NCBI RefSeq assembly: GCF_000737515.1
Contig: NZ_CP006587.1
Coordinates: 1,779,001 to 1,843,000 of the forward strand
From: Hymenobacter sp. APR13
Lineage (GTDB): Bacteria > Bacteroidota > Bacteroidia > Cytophagales > Hymenobacteraceae
Length of the DNA: 64,000 bases
Direction of reading: 5' to 3'
The stretch's first letter is position 1, and every line of letters starts with the position of its first letter. Positions 41,662-49,988 of this stretch are shown here, piece by piece. The notes below the pieces were generated by a model. It saw only the letters and a program-made list of their open reading frames with translations, was not told the DNA's origin and ran no database searches. Both the position numbers and the translations under genes were made by a program.

Positions 41662-42648
41662 CTACTTCATCACCTCATCATCCCCGTTCACAGATACGCG
41701 GACGGTGGGGGTGATGACGCGACGGCCCCGGACGAGGGCCGGCACCTGGGCCAGCACGGGCTGCAGGCTGGAATCGGGGCCGGCGAACTGGCCGTAGTGG
41801 AGCTGCACGCGGACCTGGCTGCGCTGCTGACTGAGGCGGGCGCTATCCTCGGGGAAGCACTGCAGGCGCACCTGCACCGTGGCCGGCCGCAGCTGGTACT
41901 CCCGGCCCGCCGGAAACCCGGATAGCTCGGGCACTACGCGCATCAGCACGCTCACCAGCGGGCGGGGCTGCAGGCGCACGCGCACCTCGGGCACACTGGT
42001 TTTCACTAGGTCGGGCCCACCGATGGGCACGCTCATGTCGCCGTTGGAGCTGCTGGCCGGGGCGCGGGGCAGGTGCACCGGGTAGGGGTTGGACAGCGCC
42101 AGCACCTGCCGCGCCGGCCCTTGAAACACCACCGAAGCCGGCGTGAAACGGGCCGCAAACGGCAGCGCCGAGCCGTCGGCGGCGGGGCTCAGGGCCAAAG
42201 GCAGCCGGCGGCTCAGCAGCCGGTCGAAGGCCACCCACAGCGTATCCGAAATCAGGTAGTTGAACTGCAGCCCTTCCATGGAGGCCTGCAATGCTGGGCG
42301 CACCACTCGGCCCGTTACGTAGCGCGTGGCGGGCAGCCCAGGCAGCGTGATTTCGGCGGGCTTCATGTCCAGCATCAGGTGCTTGCGCAGCAGCTTCCAG
42401 CCCCGCGTGGTCACGTTCACGGCTACCTCGGTAGGGAGCGGCTGCACCGGTACGTAGCGCGTGGCATCGTAGCGCCAGGCCAGCGGATAGGCAATGCGGG
42501 TGGTGTAGGTTTTGTTGAGGGCATTGAGCAGCCAGAACGTGCTGGCCGCCAGAAAGCACGCTGTTACGGCCCGCCAATAGCTCCGCTCCTGCCCGTAAAA
42601 CGGGCTGAAAAACCAGCGCATCAACTGGGCAGAGCGGTTTAGCGGCAT
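41662..42648 (-). CDS. YbbR-like domain protein
   Basis: 328 residues. A cytoplasmic N-terminus with one membrane helix (about 27-44, TACFLAASTFWLLNALNK) is followed by an extracytoplasmic region with two or three YbbR-type beta domains (PTEVAVNVTTRGWKLLRKHL, then ALSPAADG and VRVRLQPRPLVSVLMRVVPE). In Firmicutes the YbbR protein CdaR controls a diadenylate cyclase; no such cyclase gene is adjacent here. The position next to yajC and coaE is the usual Bacteroidota arrangement. The last codons (for DDEVMK) are made of family 3 repeat sequence. Confidence 0.82.
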   Translation of the reverse strand: MPLNRSAQLMRWFFSPFYGQERSYWRAVTACFLAASTFWLLNALNKTYTTRIAYPLAWRYDATRYVPVQPLPTEVAVNVTTRGWKLLRKHLMLDMKPAEITLPGLPATRYVTGRVVRPALQASMEGLQFNYLISDTLWVAFDRLLSRRLPLALSPAADGSALPFAARFTPASVVFQGPARQVLALSNPYPVHLPRAPASSSNGDMSVPIGGPDLVKTSVPEVRVRLQPRPLVSVLMRVVPELSGFPAGREYQLRPATVQVRLQCFPEDSARLSQQRSQVRVQLHYGQFAGPDSSLQPVLAQVPALVRGRRVITPTVRVSVNGDDEVMK

Positions 42649-42677
42649 CGGGTACGGAGTAAGGTTTCGGGCTTGGC

Positions 42678-42733
42678 AAGCCAGGACGAAGGCAACTCCC
42701 TGTCGGCGTTGTCCTTCGTCCCGGGTCTGGCTT
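42678..42733. repeat. Inverted repeat overlapping the yajC stop codon
   Basis: AAGCCAGGACGAAGGCAAC (42678-42696) faces GTTGTCCTTCGTC (42708-42720) and CTGGCTT (42727-42733) with a small bulge. It spans the gap between ybbR and yajC and includes two bases of the yajC stop codon. It may modulate read-through within the operon; it lacks a T-run. Confidence 0.7.
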
Positions 42734-43055
42734 ACGCTACAGTGTCTTTTACGCTGTCCTTGGCGGGCTTCACTTCGCGGGCAATGGCCGAACGGTCGAA
42801 CTTGAGCTTGGTGCCGCGGTCCACTTCAATGATAACAGCTTCATCAGTGAGGTCCACCACTTTGCCGTGCAGGCCGCCGATGGTTACCACGGTAGCGCCT
42901 TTGCCAATCGACTCGCGGAATTTCTTGGCTTCGGCGGCTTTGCGTTGCTGGGGCCGGATCATGAAGAAGTAGAGCACCACCGCAATGGCCACCGGAAACA
43001 GATACGACATAAAGCTCTCGTTGGTAGCAGCCTGCAGCAAAAGGGTAGCAAACAT
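42732..43055 (-). CDS. yajC: Preprotein translocase subunit YajC
   Basis: 107 residues from the ATG at 43055. One N-terminal membrane helix (about 16-34, YLFPVAIAVVLYFFMIRPQQ) ends in the family's MIRPQQRKAAEAKKF motif. The small cytoplasmic domain has GKGATVVTIGGLHGKVVDL and EVDRGTKLKFDRSAI. YajC is an accessory part of SecDF-YajC. It lies between the DUF1573 and YbbR genes on the same strand. Confidence 0.95.
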   Translation of the reverse strand: MFATLLLQAATNESFMSYLFPVAIAVVLYFFMIRPQQRKAAEAKKFRESIGKGATVVTIGGLHGKVVDLTDEAVIIEVDRGTKLKFDRSAIAREVKPAKDSVKDTVA

Positions 43056-43116
43056 GTAAAAAGGCGTGAGGAGGTGAAAAAGAATGAGGTGGCAAGGTAC
43101 TGCCATCCGGGGTAAC

Positions 43117-43215
43117 GCGAAGGACCCTATGCCAGCAGAACCGCCGACGTTGTCGCGACGCGTTCCGCTGCCATAAGGTCCTTGGCGCAGCTCAGCCTGG
43201 CGGGTCGGCCAGGCT
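43117..43215. repeat. Imperfect inverted repeat plus hairpin between yajC and the DUF1573 gene
   Basis: GCGAAGGACCCTATGCCAGC (from 43117) faces GCTGCCATAAGGTCCTTGGC (ending about 43186) with mismatches. A second hairpin, AGCCTGGC/GCCAGGCT, is at 43194-43215. No open frame of note lies here. Confidence 0.55.
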
Positions 43216-43228
43216 CAGCAAAGAGGCA

Positions 43229-43744
43229 CTACTGCCGAACCGGGCCCTGCGCGCCGTCGGGCAGGATGTTGGCCTTGATGGCAATAACCGTGGTGCTGGG
43301 CGTGGTGTTGGCCTGCACCGAAATCTGCTTGTTCTGCATGCCCGACTTGCCGTGGCTGTCGAACTGCACGTCAATCGTGCCGGTGGCGCCGGGCGCAATC
43401 GGCTCTTTGGTCCAGTTGGGCGTGGTGCAGCCGCACGAGGCGGTGGCGTTGCCAATCAGCAGCGGCGTTTTGCCGGTGTTGGTGAACGTGAACGTGTGCT
43501 TCACCACCGAGCCGGGCTGGATGTCGCCGAAGTCGTGGTCCGACTCGGTGAAGGTCATCACCGGGGCGTTGGGGTTGGGCACCTCCGTTTCGTTGGTCAC
43601 GTTGGGGTTGTCCACAGTGGGGTTGGCGGCAGCCTCGGTGGCGGCGGCATTCATGCCTTCGGCGCCCACTTCCGTGGTTTTGTCGGTGTTGCAGGCGCTG
43701 GTCAGCAGAGTGCCGGCCAGCAGGAAAAGGAACGTGCGTTTCAT
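43229..43744 (-). CDS. DUF1573 lipoprotein
   Basis: 171 residues from the ATG at 43744. Lipoprotein signal peptide with lipobox LTSAC (Cys18), then an asparagine/threonine/glutamate-rich linker of about 45 residues. The DUF1573 (Ig/ASPM-Hydin-like) domain has HDFGDIQPGSVVKHTFTFTN and SCGCTTPNWTKEPIAPGATG with the conserved CGC motif. DUF1573 proteins sit next to yajC in many Bacteroidota; the function is not known. A plausible role is in envelope assembly. Confidence 0.9.
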   Translation of the reverse strand: MKRTFLFLLAGTLLTSACNTDKTTEVGAEGMNAAATEAAANPTVDNPNVTNETEVPNPNAPVMTFTESDHDFGDIQPGSVVKHTFTFTNTGKTPLLIGNATASCGCTTPNWTKEPIAPGATGTIDVQFDSHGKSGMQNKQISVQANTTPSTTVIAIKANILPDGAQGPVRQ

Positions 43745-43842
43745 GGAAGGAGAATTGGAATGTAGCAGAAGCTTAAGCTTGTGCCGGATAGCAACACAAC
43801 AAGCGGCAGCCCGAAAACGGTCAAACACGCTTGGTCCCGCTG

Positions 43843-43871
43843 ACGGCACAGACTAAAGCCTATGCTACAGG
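43843..43871. repeat. Half-element related to family 2
   Basis: ACGGCACAGACTAAAGCCTA followed by TGCTACA. It has the layout of a family 2 arm (GGCAC...stem...GCTACA) with different stem bases and no partner arm. It lies six bases from the isocitrate dehydrogenase stop codon. Confidence 0.55.
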
Positions 43872-43876
43872 ATGGG

Positions 43877-44878
43877 CTACTGCAAATTAGCAATAATCGA
43901 CTGGGTGAACTCGCTGGTCGAGGCCGTGCCGCCCAGGTCGCCGGTGCATTTTTCCTTGGTCTTGAGGGTGGCTTCCAGAGCCTTCTCAATCCGGTCGGCG
44001 TGCTGGTGCTCGCCGAGGTGGTGCAGCATCATCAGGGCCGAGCGCAGCAGAGCCGTGGGGTTGGCTTTGCCCTGGCCGGCAATGTCGGGGGCCGAGCCGT
44101 GCACGGCTTCAAAGATGGCCATGTCGTCGCCGATGTTGGCACCGGCTACCACGCCCAGGCCGCCCACGAGGCCGGCACACAGGTCCGACAGGATGTCGCC
44201 GAACAGGTTGGTGGTGACCACCACGTCGAACTGCTCGGGTTTGCCCACCAGCTGCATGCACATGTTGTCGATGATCTTGTCTTCGAACACAATGTGCGGA
44301 AACTCGTTGCTGGCTTCCTTGCAGGCGTTCAGCATCAGGGTGCCGGCCATCTTCAGGATGTTGGCTTTGTGGGCCAGGGTCACCTTCTTGCGGCCGTGCT
44401 TGTCGGCGTAGGCGAAGGCGGCGCGGCAGATTTTGCGCGAGCCTTCCTTGGTGATGCGGTTGAACGAGTCGGCAATGCCCAGGCGCTCATCGTACACTTC
44501 CAGGCCCGAGTACAGGCCCTCGGTGTTTTCGCGGAACAGCACCAGATCAATGCCCTCGTAGCGCGTTTTGATGCCGTCGGTGGTTTTGGACGGGCGCACG
44601 TTCTGGTAGAGGTCGTACTTCTGGCGCAGCGTCACGTTGATGCTGCGGAAGCCCTTGCCCACCGGCGTCGTGATGGGGCCTTTCAGCGCCACGCGGTTTT
44701 TCTCCAGCGACGTCAGCAGCGCCTGCGGAATCAGCTCGCCCGACTGGTCGAAGGTGGTCTGGCCGGCGTTCTGCTCTTCCCATTGCACCGGCACCTGGGC
44801 CGCCGTGAAGATGTCCGTAACAGCTTTCGTGATTTCCGGGCCGATGCCGTCGCCTGGGATGAGGGTGATAAGGTGCAT
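43877..44878 (-). CDS. NAD-type isocitrate/isopropylmalate dehydrogenase family enzyme
   Basis: 333 residues. LITLIPGDGIGPEITKAV, the substrate helix VNVTLRQKYDLYQNVRPSK in the form found in NAD-isocitrate dehydrogenases, VLFRENTEGLYSGLE, and the signature NLFGDILSDLCAGLVGGLGV with HGSAPDIAGQGKANP are present. The SINVTLR start of the substrate site points to isocitrate rather than isopropylmalate. No leu genes are adjacent. It would make 2-oxoglutarate, the substrate or product of the nearby glutamate/leucine dehydrogenases. A good promoter lies upstream. Confidence 0.9.
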   Translation of the reverse strand: MHLITLIPGDGIGPEITKAVTDIFTAAQVPVQWEEQNAGQTTFDQSGELIPQALLTSLEKNRVALKGPITTPVGKGFRSINVTLRQKYDLYQNVRPSKTTDGIKTRYEGIDLVLFRENTEGLYSGLEVYDERLGIADSFNRITKEGSRKICRAAFAYADKHGRKKVTLAHKANILKMAGTLMLNACKEASNEFPHIVFEDKIIDNMCMQLVGKPEQFDVVVTTNLFGDILSDLCAGLVGGLGVVAGANIGDDMAIFEAVHGSAPDIAGQGKANPTALLRSALMMLHHLGEHQHADRIEKALEATLKTKEKCTGDLGGTASTSEFTQSIIANLQ

Positions 44879-44945
44879 TGTATTGATTTGCTGATTGTTT
44901 GATGTACTAAGGTGCCGCTAGGACCAGCGTTGCCCATCGGCAGCG

Positions 44946-44977
44946 CAAAGGTACCCAAGCGCGGCCGGTGCTGAAAA
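44946..44977 (-). promoter_or_regulatory. Putative promoter of the isocitrate dehydrogenase gene
   Basis: On the minus strand TTTT (44977-44974) and TACCTTTG (44953-44946) are separated by exactly 20 bases, one mismatch from the Bacteroidota TTTG/TAnnTTTG consensus. The expected leader is about 60 bases. Confidence 0.55.
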
Positions 44978-45052
44978 TGAAAATGTGCTGACGCGCTGCC
45001 GACAGTTTCCTGCACGCAGCACCTCAGCACATCGTCACGTTCGGTTGGTCAC

Positions 45053-45364
45053 TTAAACTGTCTTGCGCGAGTTGATCTGGTTGATGAGCTGATCCACGTC
45101 GCCGAGCAGCTGCTCGGCCTTGCTCTTGGCGTCCTGAATCACGCGCTGGCCTTCGCTCTTGGCCGAGCTGGGCCCCTGGTCGGCGCGGTTGGTCACCAGA
45201 TTCTCGGTGAGGTCGGCCAGGGTTTCGCGGTACTTCTCCAGCTGATAGCTCAGCCAGCTGCGGGTTTCACGGCCTTTTTCAGGCGCATACAGGAGGCCAA
45301 TGGCGGCGCCGGCCAGGGCTCCGCCCGCGAAGCACAGAATACCGGTAGTGGTTTTGCTACCCAT
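45053..45364 (-). CDS. YtxH domain protein
   Basis: 103 residues from the ATG at 45364. The N-terminal glycine/alanine-rich helix GILCFAGGALAGAAIGLLYA followed by PEKGRETR is the YtxH signature. The rest is a charged, probably coiled-coil helix (SYQLEKYRETLADLTENLV, then QRVIQDAKSKAEQLLGDVDQ). These small membrane-associated proteins are often general-stress genes; function unknown. Direct repeats of CTTGAGTAxGAAGTA lie upstream. Confidence 0.85.
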   Translation of the reverse strand: MGSKTTTGILCFAGGALAGAAIGLLYAPEKGRETRSWLSYQLEKYRETLADLTENLVTNRADQGPSSAKSEGQRVIQDAKSKAEQLLGDVDQLINQINSRKTV

Positions 45365-45515
45365 TTTTTTAGTCTTGAGTATGAAGTAGGGAGTAAGGAG
45401 ACAAACTTGATGAGCTTGAGTACGAAGTAACGCACAAACGAGATGCAACTTGCCCGGGGTCAGCAAAACCGGCGCCGCCTGCTCTGCTTGCCCGATACCA
45501 GGCTCCCACCACGCC

Positions 45516-46700
45516 TTACTGGTTGTCGAGCAGGCCCCGGCCCGACTTGCGGATGGCGCCGCTGGCGGTCAGGTCCTGGGCTAATTTATCCAGAATCCCG
45601 TTCACGAACTGCTTGCTCTTGGGCGTGCTGTAGATTTTGCTGATTTCGATGTACTCGTTGATGGTCACTTTCACCGGAATACCCCGGAACAGGTGCATCT
45701 CGCAGAGCGCCATCTTCAGCAGAATCTTGTCGGTGAGGGCCACGCGGTCCACGTCCCAGTTCTGCACCGATTCGGCAATCAGCTTCTCGTACTTGTCGTC
45801 GTCGGCCAGGGTCTGCTGGTAGAGGCTTTCGGCAAACTCCTTGTCCTCGGCCCAGTTTGCCGACAGCGCCATCAGCTCCAGCTCCTCGGTGGCGGGCTCG
45901 TCGAGCATCTTCACCGTCTTGAGCACCAGGTTTTTCACGATGGACCGGTTTTCCTCCCAATTCAGGTCGTCTTCCTCGATGTAGCGGGGCAGGTTCTCGC
46001 CCTTGAACACGTAGGTTTTGTAGAGGTGCTTGAGCATCTCCTGGTCCTCGGTGTAGTTGCCGGCCGGGGCGGCCAGGTAGCTGATCAGCTCGGGGTCCTG
46101 GCGCATTTCGTTGCGCCAGGCCATGCGCAGGGTTTCCATTTCCTCTTCGCCGTGCCACTGCTGGGCCCGCCGGATGGTGAGGGCCTGCAGCTGCGTATTG
46201 CCGATAAGCTTCTGAATCACCAGGTTTTCTTCGAGGCGCGTGGTGTCCAGGGCCGGCTCCGCAGACGCAATGTGCTTGCGGGCGGCGCGGGCCTTATCTT
46301 CCTCAATCACCTGCAACAGCGACTCGGGGATGTTGAGCAGGTGCAGGTACTGGTCGTGAATGCTCTCGGCGGCGTGCACCATCTGGCCGCCGTAGAAGGT
46401 GCCGTCTTTGGCAATGGCCTTCTTGTAGAAGCTGATGGCATCCTGCACCGCCGAATGGATGGCAGCGTCGTCGCCCTTTTCGGGTTCTTCGCCGGTTTTG
46501 TGCCAGTCCTTGAACACCACCTCCGCCAACTTGCGCTGGCCCTGCAGCTTGCGCCGGTCCTGCGGTTCGGGCGAAGTCAGATCGGGCGCGAAGGCATCCG
46601 CAATCCGGTCATTGGCCAACAAAAAATCGGACCCGACGGCCTGATGGTAGGCGTACAGGGCCTGCATGACCTTGATGCGGAGCGTGCGACGGTTGAGCAT
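45516..46700 (-). CDS. nusB: Transcription antitermination factor NusB, enlarged form
   Basis: 394 residues, much longer than the about 140 of E. coli NusB. The N-terminus MLNRRTLRIKVMQALYAYHQ and the C-terminal domain (LTDKILLKMALCEMHLFRGI, then PVKVTINEYIEISKIYSTPK and FVNGILDKLAQDL) are clear NusB. Between them lie about 200 acidic, helical residues. Bacteroidota NusB proteins are generally longer than usual, and this one is at the upper end. It acts in rRNA antitermination and ribosome assembly. A family 1 palindrome sits immediately upstream. Confidence 0.92.
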   Translation of the reverse strand: MLNRRTLRIKVMQALYAYHQAVGSDFLLANDRIADAFAPDLTSPEPQDRRKLQGQRKLAEVVFKDWHKTGEEPEKGDDAAIHSAVQDAISFYKKAIAKDGTFYGGQMVHAAESIHDQYLHLLNIPESLLQVIEEDKARAARKHIASAEPALDTTRLEENLVIQKLIGNTQLQALTIRRAQQWHGEEEMETLRMAWRNEMRQDPELISYLAAPAGNYTEDQEMLKHLYKTYVFKGENLPRYIEEDDLNWEENRSIVKNLVLKTVKMLDEPATEELELMALSANWAEDKEFAESLYQQTLADDDKYEKLIAESVQNWDVDRVALTDKILLKMALCEMHLFRGIPVKVTINEYIEISKIYSTPKSKQFVNGILDKLAQDLTASGAIRKSGRGLLDNQ

Positions 46701-46725
46701 TCTGGAGAAGATGATGAGGCCAGCG

Positions 46726-46819
46726 GAACGTCATTCCGAACGGAATGAGGAATCTCGCCAGTGTGGTAAAATCAGTTACTATACTGGCGAGATTCCTCGC
46801 GCTGCTCGGAATGACGTTC
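46726..46819. repeat. Family 1 palindrome, TCCGAAC subtype
   Basis: GAACGTCATTCCGAACGGAA with TGAGGAATCTCGCCAGTGT faces ACTGGCGAGATTCCTCGCGC with TGCTCGGAATGACGTTC. The right arm has diverged near GCGCTGCTCGG. It fills the space between the leucine dehydrogenase stop codon and the nusB start codon. Confidence 0.9.
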
Positions 46820-46835
46820 TTTTTTGCCTCAAGTA

Positions 46836-47924
46836 TTAGAAAGTGGATTTGACTTTGCCGAGCGAGGCAATGCGCTCCTCAGCCTGCCGGGTGGCGGCGG
46901 CTTGCGGGTGGCTTTGCTCCTGTTCGGCTTTGTTGAGAACCTGGGTGGTGATGTCGTAGATTTTCTCGGTCTGGGTGAGGGCCGACTGACGGCTGCCCCC
47001 AATAACTTCCGAATATACGTTGATCAGGCCACCGGCATTGATGAGGAAGTCGGGGGCGTACACGATGCCGCGCTCCACAAGGGCCGGGCCGTGCGTGTTT
47101 TCGTCCTGGAGCTGGTTGTTGGCGCAGCCCGCCACCACGCGGCACTTCAGCCGGTCGATGGTGTCGTTGTTGATGGTAGCACCCAGCGCGCACGGCGAGT
47201 AGATGTCCACATCCTGGTCGTAGATTTCGTCGAGGCCCACGGCGCGGGCGCCGAAGCGGGCGGCGGCTTCCAGGGCGCGGTCTTCGTAGTAGTCGGTGAG
47301 CACCAGTTGGGCGCCTTCCTTCTGCAGATATTCCAGCAGATACGTGCCCACGTGGCCCACGCCCTGCACCGCAATGCGCTTGCCGGTCAGCGAATCAGAC
47401 CCGAACGCCTTTTTGGCGGCAGCCTTCATGCCCATGTAGGTGCCGTAGGCCGTCACCGGCGACGGGTCGCCGGAGCCGCCCATGCTTTCGGGCAGGCCCG
47501 CCACGTGCTTGGTTTCCATCCGGATGTACTCCATGTCCTTGGTGGTCATGTTCACATCCTCGGCCGTAATGTACTTGCCGTTGAGGTTTTTCACGAAGCG
47601 GCCAAACTTGCGCAGCAGGGCTTCGGTCTTCAGGCTCTGGTCGCCGATGATGACGGCCTTGCCGCCGCCCAGGTTCAGACCCGAAATGGCGGCTTTGTAG
47701 GTCATGCCGCGCGAGAGGCGCAGCACGTCGTTGAGGGCTTCGGCGTCGGAGGCGTAGTGCCACATGCGGGTGCCGCCCAGGGCCGGGCCCAGCACCGTGT
47801 TGTGGATGCCGATGATGGCGCGTAGCCCGGTTTCGTGGTCGTGGCAATATACCACCTGCTCGTGCTGGTGCTCGGCAATCTGACTGAAGACCGACGTATC
47901 GGTTACTTGCTGGATTTCAACCAT
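46836..47924 (-). CDS. Leucine dehydrogenase-type amino-acid dehydrogenase
   Basis: 362 residues, the length of leucine/phenylalanine dehydrogenases. VLGPALGGTRMWHYASDAEA, RLSRGMTYKAAISGLNLGGG (K77 and K89, equivalent to K68/K80 of Bacillus leucine dehydrogenase) and MGGSGDPSPVTAYGTYMGMK are present. The NAD domain has VQGVGHVGTYLLEYL. APDFLINAGGLINVYSE closes the active site. It converts branched-chain amino acids and 2-oxo acids. The last 40 residues are a glutamine/glutamate-rich tail. Confidence 0.92.
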   Translation of the reverse strand: MVEIQQVTDTSVFSQIAEHQHEQVVYCHDHETGLRAIIGIHNTVLGPALGGTRMWHYASDAEALNDVLRLSRGMTYKAAISGLNLGGGKAVIIGDQSLKTEALLRKFGRFVKNLNGKYITAEDVNMTTKDMEYIRMETKHVAGLPESMGGSGDPSPVTAYGTYMGMKAAAKKAFGSDSLTGKRIAVQGVGHVGTYLLEYLQKEGAQLVLTDYYEDRALEAAARFGARAVGLDEIYDQDVDIYSPCALGATINNDTIDRLKCRVVAGCANNQLQDENTHGPALVERGIVYAPDFLINAGGLINVYSEVIGGSRQSALTQTEKIYDITTQVLNKAEQEQSHPQAAATRQAEERIASLGKVKSTF

Positions 47925-48195
47925 GGGATGAAGAAATGGGGGTGGGTGGGAGGAGGAGGGAGAGGGAAGAGAGCGGGGCGTGTAACTTTGGACGCTGTAG
48001 CGCGAAGCGAGACTTCATTTACGTTGAAGTTGAGCAGTTTGGTGCTGCCCGCTGTTTCGTACGTATAGAACCCCACGACGAGGCACAGGCCTCAATTCGG
48101 GTGCAAAAGTAACCCTATTTCCGGTTCCGGCCATCGGTTGCGCTACCTTCGTGGCTGGCGGGCCATAGAGTGGCCGGCCTCTATCCTCTTCTGCC

Positions 48196-49983
48196 GTGCG
48201 CGCACTTTCCGCTACCAACAAATACCTGTTTCGCTATAAATGGCACTTCCTGGGCGGCGTGCTGTTTGTGGCCCTAAGCACGCTGCTGGCCATTTTCCCG
48301 GCCCAGATTGTGCGCTACGCCTTCGATCTGGTGAGCGAGGGCATCGACCTGTACCACCTGTTTGCGGGCACGTCGGCGCAGGGCGAGGTGTACTCGCTGT
48401 TCGGGCGCAACGTGCTGCTCTACGGCACGCTCATTATTGTGCTGGCGCTGCTACGGGGCGTATTTCTGTTCTTCATGCGCCAGACGCTCATCGTGATGAG
48501 CCGGCTGGTGGAAAACGACCAGAAAAACGAAATCTACCAGCACTACCAAAGTTTGCCGCTGGCTTTCTACCGCCGCCACAGCACCGGCGACCTGATGTCG
48601 CGCATTTCGGAGGACGTGGGGCGGGTGCGTATGTACATCGGGCCGGCCCTGATGTATTTCATGCAGCTCGTCATCCTGTTCATCCTCATCGTGCCGCTGA
48701 TGCTGATGGTGAACGTGAAACTGACGCTCTACACGCTGCTGCCGCTGCCGGTGCTGAGCGTGAGCATTTTCTACGTGAACACGCTGATTGAGCGCAAGTC
48801 CGACGAAATCCAACGCTCTTTGGCCGCCATGACCACCTTCGTGCAGGAGGCGTTTTCGGGCATCCGGGTGCTGAAGTCGTTTGTGCGGGAGCAGGACTCG
48901 CACCGGCAGTTTGCCATTGCCTCGGAGCACTACAAAGACAAGTCGTTGAGTTTGAACTTCGTGAACTCGCTGTTTTTCCCACTGATTCTGTTTCTGGTGG
49001 GCCTCAGCACCATCGTCACGGTGTGGCTGGGCGGGCAGGAGGTTATCCGGGGCACCATCACCACGGGCAGCATTGCCGAGTTCCTGATTTACGTGAACCT
49101 GCTCACCTGGCCCGTCACGGCGCTGGGCTGGACCAGCAGCCTGGTGCAGCGCGCCGAAGCCTCGCAGGCCCGCATCAACGAGTTCCTGGACCAGAAAACC
49201 GACATCGTGTCGCGCGAGAACGTGCAGCAGGAAATCCAGGGCGACATCGTCTTCGACAACGTCAGCTTCACCTACCCCGACACCGGCATTCAGGCCCTGC
49301 GCAACGTGAGCTTCCGCATCCGGCCGGGCCAGACGCTGGCCGTCATCGGCAACACCGGCTCGGGCAAAAGCACCGTGGCCGTGCTGCTCTGCCGGCTGTT
49401 CGACGTGAGCGAAGGAGCCATCAAAATCGACAGCGTGGACGTGCGCAACTACGCCCTCACCAGCCTGCGCGAGCAAATCGGCTACGTGCCCCAGGACGTA
49501 TTCCTGTTCTCGGACAGCATCCGCAACAACATCAACTTCGGCCTCGACCAGCCCGACGAAACCCGCATGCAGCAGGCCGCCAAAGACGCCAACGTCTACG
49601 ACAACATCATGCGCTTCCCCGAAGGCTTTGACACGAAAGTGGGCGAGCGGGGCATTACGCTGTCGGGCGGGCAGAAACAGCGCGTGAGCATTGCGCGGGC
49701 TTTGGTTAAAGAGCCCAAAATCCTGATCCTCGACGACTCGCTGTCGGCCGTGGATACCAACACCGAAAACGCCATTCTGGGCGCCCTGCAGCGCATCATG
49801 CACAACCGCACCAGCCTCATCATCTCGCACCGCGTGAGCTCCGTGAAGCTGGCCGACGAAATCCTGGTGCTCGACGACGGCCAGATTGTGCAGCACGGCA
49901 CCCACGAGGCCCTGATGCAGGACGAAAACGGCCTGTACCGGGCGCTGTATGAGCGCCAGCTGCAAAGCGAGGACGCGGCGTAG
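48196..49983 (+). CDS. ABC exporter (MsbA/BmrA-like half-transporter)
   Basis: 595 residues from a GTG start. Six membrane helices (about 1-320), with an insertion of about 20 residues after the first helix (LYHLFAGTSAQGEVYSLFGR). The nucleotide-binding domain has Walker A GNTGSGKST, the Q-loop, signature ITLSGGQKQRVSIARAL and Walker B ILILDDSLSAVD, where aspartate replaces the usual catalytic glutamate after the Walker B aspartate. This DDSLSAVD variant occurs in one half of asymmetric exporters such as BmrC/BmrD. The second exporter gene at 55929 has a canonical DEATSSVD; a heterodimer is possible but not shown. Confidence 0.9.
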   Translation: MRALSATNKYLFRYKWHFLGGVLFVALSTLLAIFPAQIVRYAFDLVSEGIDLYHLFAGTSAQGEVYSLFGRNVLLYGTLIIVLALLRGVFLFFMRQTLIVMSRLVENDQKNEIYQHYQSLPLAFYRRHSTGDLMSRISEDVGRVRMYIGPALMYFMQLVILFILIVPLMLMVNVKLTLYTLLPLPVLSVSIFYVNTLIERKSDEIQRSLAAMTTFVQEAFSGIRVLKSFVREQDSHRQFAIASEHYKDKSLSLNFVNSLFFPLILFLVGLSTIVTVWLGGQEVIRGTITTGSIAEFLIYVNLLTWPVTALGWTSSLVQRAEASQARINEFLDQKTDIVSRENVQQEIQGDIVFDNVSFTYPDTGIQALRNVSFRIRPGQTLAVIGNTGSGKSTVAVLLCRLFDVSEGAIKIDSVDVRNYALTSLREQIGYVPQDVFLFSDSIRNNINFGLDQPDETRMQQAAKDANVYDNIMRFPEGFDTKVGERGITLSGGQKQRVSIARALVKEPKILILDDSLSAVDTNTENAILGALQRIMHNRTSLIISHRVSSVKLADEILVLDDGQIVQHGTHEALMQDENGLYRALYERQLQSEDAA

Positions 49984-49988
49984 GCGCT

